Shown one piece after another: positions 25,201 to 29,912 of a stretch of 29,912 nucleotides of DNA (position 1 is the stretch's first letter; the number at the start of each line of letters is the position of its first letter). Both the position numbers and the translations under genes were made by a program. Origin of the DNA: JBGSYN01 sp041750975 (GTDB taxonomy: Bacteria > Pseudomonadota > Alphaproteobacteria > Geminicoccales > Geminicoccaceae); NCBI GenBank assembly GCA_041750975.1, contig JBGSYN010000144.1, positions 1-29,912 of the forward strand, written 5' to 3'. The notes beneath the pieces are model-generated. The model was not told the DNA's origin. It ran no database searches and worked only from the letters and a program-made list of their open reading frames with translations.

Positions 25201-25780
25201 CCAACGCGACCAACGCGGCGGCCATGGCTTCCGGCGGCAGGACACAGTCCACCGCACCGCTGGCGATGGCGGCCCGCGGCATGTCGTCGAAGCCGGCGCT
25301 TGCCGGGTCCTGCGCGAAGATGACTCCCCCCTCCTCCTTGATCCGCAAGGCGCCGGCAGCGCCGTTGGAGCCCGTGCCGGAAAGGATGATGGCGACTGCC
25401 CGCTCGCGCTGGTCTACAGCAAGGCTAATAAGGAAGGTGTCGATCGGATGCCGTGGCCGATCGCCGGCCGGGCGCACGCGGAGAGTACCGCCTTCGATCG
25501 TCAGCAATTGGTCCGGCACGATCACATAGACATGATTACGCTCAACGGTCGTGTTCGGCTCCACCTCCAGGACCGGCAAGGTGGTGGCATTGCTCAAGAT
25601 GCTGGCGAGGTGGCTCTGCCGCTCGGGATCGAGGTGCTGAATGACGACGAAAGCCATCTCGGGTTGGTCCGGCATCGCCTGGAAAAGTTTCTGCAATGCC
25701 GGCAGACCGCCTGCCGAAGAGCCGACGCAAACCACCGGGAAATCGAGCGCTGGTTGGCCCGCCTTCGCCGCCTCAGTCAT
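22292..25780 (-). CDS. Hybrid CheB-CheR-PAS-PAS HWE-family histidine kinase
   Basis: This 1162-aa cytoplasmic sensor kinase joins, in order: a CheB methylesterase domain (13-195; GSSAGG 20-25, H49, FDDMP 164-168), a CheR methyltransferase domain (215-480; NVTSFFRD 279-286, ACATGEEAYS 317-326, LVLCRNMLIYLE 417-427), a PAS-like region (515-625), a Pro-rich hinge, a long coiled coil (about 642-732, repeated NEEL units), two PAS domains (about 733-835 and 845-965) and an HWE kinase core with phospho-acceptor H976 (ELQHRVKN), HELATNAVKYGAL (1071-1083) and W1108-R-E1110. No membrane segment is visible. CheB and CheR catalytic motifs look intact. AAGGT precedes the ATG at 25780. The single-domain receiver follows in the same operon. 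Confidence 0.93.
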   Translation of the reverse strand: MTEAAKAGQPALDFPVVCVGSSAGGLPALQKLFQAMPDQPEMAFVVIQHLDPERQSHLASILSNATTLPVLEVEPNTTVERNHVYVIVPDQLLTIEGGTLRVRPAGDRPRHPIDTFLISLAVDQRERAVAIILSGTGSNGAAGALRIKEEGGVIFAQDPASAGFDDMPRAAIASGAVDCVLPPEAMAAALVALASHPFLWRADNEQLPESGQAADLESILALINERSGNDFRGYKSSTLLRRVHRRMGLRHVEDMDRYSEMLAGDSSELEAMVRDILINVTSFFRDEKAWHALQSIVLAPLIESRSSRESIRVWVTACATGEEAYSVAMLLIEQAEAARKDIDIRVFATDAAAEGLARARAGVFPASIAESMPPDKLARFFDKEDDAYRVRKSVRERIIFSPQNLLSDPPFSRLDLVLCRNMLIYLEPSLQKRALSLFHFSLAEGGHLFLGSSETASGQQHFFETISKKWRIFRKVGSTRHDLIEFPSSNPLQVHRRELASLPAMRQVYGVAEIARQTLLARFAPASVLIDQNFQILFFHGNTDPFLRQPRGEPTRDLLRLARSGLISELRAVAQHVHDTGEQLTTTIEQESGAQFRSVTVDIVPVESGEQSDGRRLLISFRSRTDPDPAAPDPPAPAPNQDTELEQALDLSRQELRSTLTHLERSNEELQASNEEITSINEELQSMVEELETSKEELQSLNEELNSVNAQLSSKLDELENQTSDLNNLLNSSAIVTLFLDKDLNIKWFTPAVRELIDIVPTDIGRPISHFAPKFADGDFTEDARQVLRTLETLESEVLSNAGRWYLRRALPYRSEDDRIAGVAVTFTDITRRKQAEVANLESDQRFQALSEAAAQAVWTTDADGLAVRDSPSWRAFTGQTLEQWLGWGWLDAIHPEDREEVERQWHDAVESQSPITLEYRLWHAESGDWHPTLMRAAPLDRQNGWVRGWVAMSTDIAERRHAELRQRALVDELQHRVKNVFANINSLMSLSRRSSHDLDDFIERFGQRLAALERSQSLLGSRSGLGEGYDLRDIVMSELRAHGAEGRTSVAGASLPVNRGLAQAFGMVVHELATNAVKYGALAQQRGRIHISWTKMEGEQERLVFTWRETGVSISEPPSEAGFGSELIRNVVPYMVKGSTKLDFEADGVRCLVEALLVREE

Positions 25781-25881
25781 TTTCTACCTTTTTTCCATGG
25801 ATGGAGCACTGACGATACTGGCTTCGCGCAAGCCATCCTGCAATGGGCTCGATCATCGCGCGGATCTGGAGCCGGCGGTCG

Positions 25882-25907
25882 GGAACCCGGATTTCCATTG
25901 GTCGTTC
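25882..25907 (+). promoter_or_regulatory. EcfG-type (general stress response) promoter for the phasin-like gene
   Basis: GGAAC (25882-25886) and CGTTC (25903-25907) are separated by exactly 16 bases, again the full EcfG consensus form. The predicted start point near 25,914 gives a short leader of about 38 bases containing GAGGA (25941-25945) before the ATG at 25952. It lies in the 171-base gap between the divergent HWE kinase and this small gene. The 16-base spacer shares TTCCA at the same offset with the promoter at 458. Confidence 0.7.
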
Positions 25908-25951
25908 TAACGGCGCGCCGCGGTCGGCGGCAGCGAACAAGAGGAAAATCG

Positions 25952-26281
25952 ATGGCACGATCCGGTGGTCCGCAGGATATGATGCGGCTTTGGAAGTTCT
26001 GGGTGGCGGCGGCGGAGACCGGCTATTTCTCCGCAGTGACGATCGGCGCCAGGAGCCAGATGATGGCGATGCAGATGCTGACCAAGGGCACGCTGCCGCA
26101 AGCCGAGAGCTGGCGGATGGTGAGCGAGAAGCCGCAAGCGGCGATGGACTCGCTGTTTGCGATTTGGCGCGCCAATACGCGCCTCGCGGCCAATCCGATG
26201 CTGCTGCTGCCCGCGGCCGAAGCCGGTCTCCGGCCCTATCGGCGCAAGACCCGAGCGAACGCCCGGCGGCTGAGCCGTTAG
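25952..26281 (+). CDS. Small phasin-like protein, probably stress-induced
   Basis: This 109-aa protein has no signal peptide. Residues 9-75 form an amphipathic helical stretch (MMRLWKFWVAAAETGY, ARSQMMAMQML, SEKPQAAMDSLFAIWRANTRL) of the kind seen in small phasin-like proteins that coat polyhydroxyalkanoate granules or bind membranes. The C-terminus is strongly basic (RPYRRKTRANARRLSR). The start has GAGGA seven bases before it. The perfect EcfG-type promoter upstream suggests induction in starvation or stress, which suits a storage-granule or nucleoid/membrane-binding protein. The family assignment is tentative; only coding status and probable stress control are well supported. Confidence 0.65.
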   Translation: MARSGGPQDMMRLWKFWVAAAETGYFSAVTIGARSQMMAMQMLTKGTLPQAESWRMVSEKPQAAMDSLFAIWRANTRLAANPMLLLPAAEAGLRPYRRKTRANARRLSR

Positions 26282-26361
26282 CTGGCCTCCATTTCGGGCA
26301 TTGGCAGCATCGGCCGTCACCACGATAAAGCCCCCATTACGGCGGCAGCGATCGGATCTTC

Positions 26362-27681
26362 ATGAGGGCCCAGATAGCCAAATATTGGGAAGCGACCAGG
26401 GCAAGCTATTGGTTTTTGCCGAGTGTCATGACGTTGGCGGCCATTCTGCTCTCGGCGATCACGACGTTCCTGGACGGGCACCTGACCGATGCGATCCTTG
26501 ATAAGGTGCCGTGGCTCAGCCTCAACACCGCCGATGGAGCAAGGTCGCTGTTGTCGACCATCGCCGGATCGATGATCACCGTGGCAGGCGTCACCTTCTC
26601 GATCACGATCGCCGCCGTCGCCTATGCCACAGCACAGCTCGGCCCGCATCTGCTCGGCAATTTCATGCGGGATACCAGCAACCAGATCACGCTCGGCACT
26701 TTCATCGCCACCTTCGTCTATTGCCTGCTGGTACTGCGCACGGTTCACGGCACCGGAGATGGCGCCGGCACCATCGAAATCTTCGTCCCTCATCTAGGTG
26801 TCCTAATCGGGTTGGTGCTGACGGTTTTGAGCCTCGGCAATCTCATTTACTTCATCCATCACATCCCGATGTCGATCCATGCGAGCCAGGTCATTGCCGG
26901 GATCGGCGAGGACCTCAACGGCAAGCTCGACAAGCTGTTTCCAGGCGGCTTCGGCGGCAGTGGTGGAGCGACCGGCAGCCCGCCGGTCGATCATCACGGC
27001 GAGGGCAGCGCTGCGCATGCCACGGCAAACGGCTACGTCACGCATATCGACGTCGGCGGGTTGATCGCAACGGCCCGCGCGGAGGATCTGGTCGTTCGGC
27101 TGAAGCGCGGGCCCGGCGACTTCATCAATATCGGCGACATCATCGCGACGGCGCACGGCAGGGACCGCGTCGACAAGGAAACCCTCGCCGGCATCGTCCG
27201 GTCGGTAGCCCTGGGGTACGAACGCACCCAAACGCAGGATACCCTGTTCCTGATCCAGCAATTGGTTGAGATTGCGGGGCGCGCGCTCTCACCCGGCGTC
27301 AACGACCCGTTCACCGCGATCAGCTGCATTGACTGGCTCGGCAGCGCTCTCGACCAGTTGGGCCATCGCCCCCTGCCGGGAGGTTTTCTTTGTGATGAGG
27401 ACGGCACGCTCAGATTGATCACGCCAACGCTGACCTTTGCCGATTTCGCGTCCGCGATGTTCGACGATATCAGGCCCTATGTGAGCCGCGACCGCAATGC
27501 GGCCATCCACATGATGGGCGTGCTCGAGCGGCTGATCGAGAAGGTCGAGCACCCGCCCTATCGCACGACATTGATCGACCATGCCAACGCCTTGAAGGAC
27601 GCCGCCGAGCAAGCCCTCCCGGACCCGCGCGATCTCGAAGCCCTCGCCCGTATCCACGAGCGCGCAACGACCCAGGCGTGA
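26362..27681 (+). CDS. DUF2254 family inner-membrane protein
   Basis: This 439-aa protein matches DUF2254. It has four predicted membrane segments near residues 17-37 (WFLPSVMTLAAILLSAITTFL), 65-88 (within STIAGSMITVAGVTFSITIAA), 109-126 and 141-166. A large cytoplasmic or periplasmic C-terminal domain follows, with GYVTHIDVGGLI, ERTQTQDTLFLIQQLVEIAGRALSPGVNDPFTAISCIDWLG and a C-terminal helical part. The segment TQ.QD..F.I.QL..IA..ALSPG.NDPFTA is the most conserved region of the family. Function is unknown. The gene ends 12 bases before the stop of the convergent propeller gene. No obvious promoter was seen in the 80-base gap upstream. Confidence 0.88.
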   Translation: MRAQIAKYWEATRASYWFLPSVMTLAAILLSAITTFLDGHLTDAILDKVPWLSLNTADGARSLLSTIAGSMITVAGVTFSITIAAVAYATAQLGPHLLGNFMRDTSNQITLGTFIATFVYCLLVLRTVHGTGDGAGTIEIFVPHLGVLIGLVLTVLSLGNLIYFIHHIPMSIHASQVIAGIGEDLNGKLDKLFPGGFGGSGGATGSPPVDHHGEGSAAHATANGYVTHIDVGGLIATARAEDLVVRLKRGPGDFINIGDIIATAHGRDRVDKETLAGIVRSVALGYERTQTQDTLFLIQQLVEIAGRALSPGVNDPFTAISCIDWLGSALDQLGHRPLPGGFLCDEDGTLRLITPTLTFADFASAMFDDIRPYVSRDRNAAIHMMGVLERLIEKVEHPPYRTTLIDHANALKDAAEQALPDPRDLEALARIHERATTQA

Positions 27682-27693
27682 TGCTCGCGATAT

Positions 27694-29694
27694 TCAATCC
27701 GGCGTGCCGGGTTGCTGCGGCGGGCCGATCAGGGGGGTTTTGATCGGTGCGGCGAGGCCGACGAAGGCCACCACCGCCTTGCCCCCGGGATTGTTGCTGT
27801 TCGGGTCGGCGGCAAATTTCCAATTATCGGCGGCCCAGAGATTGCCGGACTGATCGACCGCAACACCGGTAATCCGATCCAATGCGTCCGATGTGTAGCC
27901 GGTGTCCGGCGAGATCGGATCGCCGGTGCGGAGGCCTTGCGGGCAGTTGGCGGTGTCGGCGCCGCAGAAATGCGAGATACGGGAAAGGATACTGCCGCCT
28001 TCACCGATGCCGCTGCCGAAATTGGCGACAAAGACATTATCCTTGCCGTCGACCGCATTGCCCCAGGGGAGCGAGATCCCACCGCCTTCGAACGGCGGCC
28101 CCTTGGCGAGGGAACCGTCGGGCTGGATCAAAACCAATTTGCCGCCGGTTCCATCTTGAGCACGGCCGCCATCAGGACATGGGGGGTTGATGACTTGCGA
28201 ACTCGAGACCCAGATATTGCCGTGGCTGTTGCTGGAAACGCCCATGGGACGCCTGATGCTCGAATCGGCGATCGGCGAAAACGCCACCGGCTTGCCCGCC
28301 TTATCGAGGATGGCGATCTTCCCGGTTTCGTTGCCGGTGACCCAGACCCGGCCCATCGGATCGATGGCGACATCGAACGCTTTTTGGATACCGGTGGTCC
28401 CGGAGAGGATATTGCGCGCCCTTTCATGCTTGCCGTCAGGATAGACGACGACCGAACCGTTGCCGCAATTGGCGATCCAGATATTGCCGTCTCTGTCGGA
28501 AACGGTGCCCTGAGGCCAGAAGACCGAGCCATTGGTATAGCCCTCGGCCGGCGATTTCGGCTTCCCGTCGAGATCGAACTTGGAAATCCGATTGTGCGAG
28601 GCGCGCTGGGGCGTCCGGCGGCACGGCGGCGATTCGAAGCCGAAATTGCCGATCCAGGGATTGTCATGAGGATCGAAGGTCACGCCGAAGCCAGGCCCGT
28701 CGATGCCACCGCCCGTATAGGGTGAGCCCGGAAAGATTTCGCCATTGGGTTTGAAGCGATAGAGCGTCTTACCCGCACAAACGGGATCGGTGAAGCTATC
28801 TCCCGGCTGATAATTGTTGATCACCCAGGGGTTGCCGTACCGATCGATCGCAAAATTGCCGGGACCGTTCATCGTCCCGTCATTGTCGAACCGGAGTGGC
28901 AAGGTCCAGGCATTGGGGGCATTCGACAAAACGGGCCGATAGAAGACGTGCCCCGCTTCGAAGACGCCGAACAACGCCGCAGCACTCAGACCTGGAAATT
29001 TGGCGAGGTTGCCGAAAGCGGGCCAGCTCTGCCGTGGCAGGCTGCCGTCGGCGGGACGCGCGTTGTCAAAGAGTGCTCGGCAGAATTGCCGATCGCGCAC
29101 GCAATTGGCCGAGATGTTGGCCAGAGTGACGAAGGTCGGCATTGTGCTCGTGGTTCGGCCGTTGGGGCGGCTCGCCAGGACCGAGCCGATTGCGCCGGTC
29201 GCCGGGTCGACCAGATTAAGAAACATCGAAGCCGCGTTCTTCAACCCGACCCGACCGCCTGTCACCTGACGCCCGGCCATGAACTGGGCCAAGGCATAGG
29301 CCGATGCGACACTGGTCAGATCGTTGATGACGACGAACTCTTCGCGAGGCACCGTCCCGACTATGGTCGACAGCGCCACGGGCCCTCGTCGCGCCACCAG
29401 ATAGAGAACCGCTTCGGTGTCATGCGGCGCAAAATAGGGGATCCGGAAGTATCCGTTCGGGCCGCTCTTGGTTTGGCCGAGAACTTTGGCCTGGCGCGGT
29501 CCGGGGTGAGCCGCATCGCGGCTCGAAGCCTCAAAGAGCGTGACGTCGATCGCGCCAATTCGCATCTCACCGCTCTCGACCCGGCCCCTCACGTCCGCAT
29601 CGAAGGCGACAGCAGTACCGCCGGCGGTCAAGCAGAGGGTCAATGTCAAAGCCAGAGCCCAGACAACGCGAAAAATCCTGAGAGCAGACAACAT
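27694..29694 (-). CDS. Exported seven-repeat beta-propeller protein (NHL/Vgb-like)
   Basis: This 666-aa protein has a Sec signal peptide with a long hydrophobic core and probable cleavage after A30 (GTAVA). Residues 31-115 look like a carboxypeptidase-regulatory-like beta-sandwich (DVRGRV, ...GYFRIPYFAP). The second half holds seven copies of a unit with the core D..GN.W..N (for example FAIDRYGNPWVIN, TVSDRDGNIWIAN, VAIDPMGRVWVTG, VAVDQSGNLWAAD), enough for a seven-bladed propeller as in virginiamycin B lyase-like proteins. No lipobox (LTLC lacks the small residue before Cys). GGAGAGG lies six bases before the ATG. Role unknown: extracellular binding or lyase activity are both possible. A C-terminal Pro-rich tail ends the protein. 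Confidence 0.85.
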   Translation of the reverse strand: MLSALRIFRVVWALALTLTLCLTAGGTAVAFDADVRGRVESGEMRIGAIDVTLFEASSRDAAHPGPRQAKVLGQTKSGPNGYFRIPYFAPHDTEAVLYLVARRGPVALSTIVGTVPREEFVVINDLTSVASAYALAQFMAGRQVTGGRVGLKNAASMFLNLVDPATGAIGSVLASRPNGRTTSTMPTFVTLANISANCVRDRQFCRALFDNARPADGSLPRQSWPAFGNLAKFPGLSAAALFGVFEAGHVFYRPVLSNAPNAWTLPLRFDNDGTMNGPGNFAIDRYGNPWVINNYQPGDSFTDPVCAGKTLYRFKPNGEIFPGSPYTGGGIDGPGFGVTFDPHDNPWIGNFGFESPPCRRTPQRASHNRISKFDLDGKPKSPAEGYTNGSVFWPQGTVSDRDGNIWIANCGNGSVVVYPDGKHERARNILSGTTGIQKAFDVAIDPMGRVWVTGNETGKIAILDKAGKPVAFSPIADSSIRRPMGVSSNSHGNIWVSSSQVINPPCPDGGRAQDGTGGKLVLIQPDGSLAKGPPFEGGGISLPWGNAVDGKDNVFVANFGSGIGEGGSILSRISHFCGADTANCPQGLRTGDPISPDTGYTSDALDRITGVAVDQSGNLWAADNWKFAADPNSNNPGGKAVVAFVGLAAPIKTPLIGPPQQPGTPD

Positions 29695-29713
29695 CGCCGA
29701 CCTCTCCCCCGTA

Positions 29714-29759
29714 AGATGTTTATCGTTACCATCTGACGATGGGCGAGCGTATTTACGCT
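29714..29759. promoter_or_regulatory. Operator-like palindromes upstream of the propeller gene
   Basis: AGCGTA-TT-TACGCT (29746-29759) is a perfect 14-base palindrome, directly next to a TTGACA on the reverse strand (29764-29759). A second element, AGATG (29714-29718) with CATCT (29730-29734), encloses GTAACGATAAAC on the reverse strand, with a central CG as in operators of LacI-type regulators. Both lie in the 103 bases between the partial permease gene and the propeller gene. Binding proteins are unknown. Confidence 0.35.
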
Positions 29760-29797
29760 GTCAAGATTTCCAATACTTCTTCAAGTGCGCGTTAAGG

Positions 29798-29912
29798 TTA
29801 TCCCTTGACCGCACCCGCGGTGATGCCGGCGACCAGATAGCGCTCGAGAAACGCGTAGAGGATCATCACCGGAACGACGGCGATGACTGCTGCCGCCATC
29901 AACTCGTTCCAG
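29798..29912 (-). CDS. C-terminus of a carbohydrate ABC transporter permease, MalG type (partial)
   Basis: The last 37 residues of a permease are visible on the reverse strand, running to a TAA at 29800-29798. They read WNELMAAAVIAVVPVMILYA followed by FLERYLVAGITAGAVKG. The final transmembrane helix and the ending (RYLVAGITAGAVKG) are diagnostic of MalG/UgpE-type carbohydrate permeases. The rest of the gene lies beyond the right edge. It differs from the permease at 10094 (which ends KYFVRGWTQGLR), so it belongs to a second sugar importer. The propeller gene follows downstream on the same strand after 103 bases. Confidence 0.85.
   Translation of the reverse strand, partial: WNELMAAAVIAVVPVMILYAFLERYLVAGITAGAVKG

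Noticed and set aside
24779..26281. 500-codon forward frame opposite the start of the large kinase gene
   Set aside because: Only its last 109 codons (from ATG 25952, with its own ribosome site and promoter) look like protein; the rest is antisense to CheB/CheR domains.
29632..29637. LTLC in the propeller signal peptide as a lipoprotein box
   Set aside because: The residue before Cys is Leu instead of Gly, Ala or Ser, and a good signal peptidase I site follows at residue 30.
29759..29764. TTGACA on the reverse strand as the -35 of a housekeeping promoter for the propeller gene
   Set aside because: No acceptable -10 hexamer is found 16-18 bases downstream, so it is mentioned only as context for the palindrome.
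1..29912. CRISPR arrays, tRNA or rRNA genes, insertion sequences, prophage or integrase genes
   Set aside because: No regular repeats with unique spacers, no cloverleaf-like segment, and no transposase or integrase motifs were seen in any reading frame examined.

Overview
The window looks like chromosomal DNA of a high-GC alphaproteobacterium (Rhizobiales/Rhodospirillales-like). The clues are high GC, tightly packed genes with ATGA overlaps, an HWE-type histidine kinase fused to CheB and CheR domains, a FAT-GUY-like single-domain response regulator, and two sites that match the alphaproteobacterial general-stress sigma factor EcfG promoter exactly (GGAAC-N16-CGTTC). No tRNA, rRNA, CRISPR array, insertion sequence or phage gene was seen, and no gene-free stretch exceeds 300 bases.

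Layout. (1) 2-277 is the 3' end of an unknown gene, followed by a strong hairpin (325-388) and an EcfG-type promoter (458-483). (2) 552-4335 is a three-gene molybdenum hydroxylase operon of the PaoABC/YagTSR type (2Fe-2S, FAD plus Cys-rich insert, Moco subunits). (3) 4369-4890 is a reverse-strand DUF1993 gene. (4) 4960-7794 holds an acyl-CoA dehydrogenase, an SDR and a PuuE-like polysaccharide deacetylase. (5) 7857-12087 is a carbohydrate-type ABC importer: binding protein and two permeases forward, ATPase reverse. (6) 12159-15273 holds an SDR dehydrogenase, a BtpA/SgcQ protein and an FGGY kinase. (7) 15434-17765 is a divergent pair, a cytosine-deaminase-like amidohydrolase and a questin-oxidase-family protein. 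Regions 4-7 read as one catabolic locus for a compound I cannot name; a nucleoside-like or otherwise N-containing sugar derivative is the best guess.

(8) 17838-21900 is a type VI secretion cargo module: a DUF2169 adaptor, a thiolase-fold protein without an evident catalytic cysteine, a PAAR-like (DUF4150) protein ending in an HNH nuclease-like toxin domain, and an AT-richer HEAT-like gene in the immunity position. No T6SS structural genes are in the window.

(9) 21907-25780 (reverse) is a two-component system: a 1162-aa CheB-CheR-PAS-HWE kinase and a single-domain receiver. Divergent from it is a phasin-like small protein with its own EcfG-type promoter. (10) 26362-27681 encodes a DUF2254 membrane protein, and 27694-29694 (reverse) an exported seven-repeat beta-propeller protein. 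The window ends in the C-terminus of another sugar ABC permease (29798-29912, reverse).

The points most worth following up are the T6SS cargo module with an apparently swapped nuclease tip, the two EcfG-type promoters (one beside an HWE kinase), and the unassigned catabolic locus.
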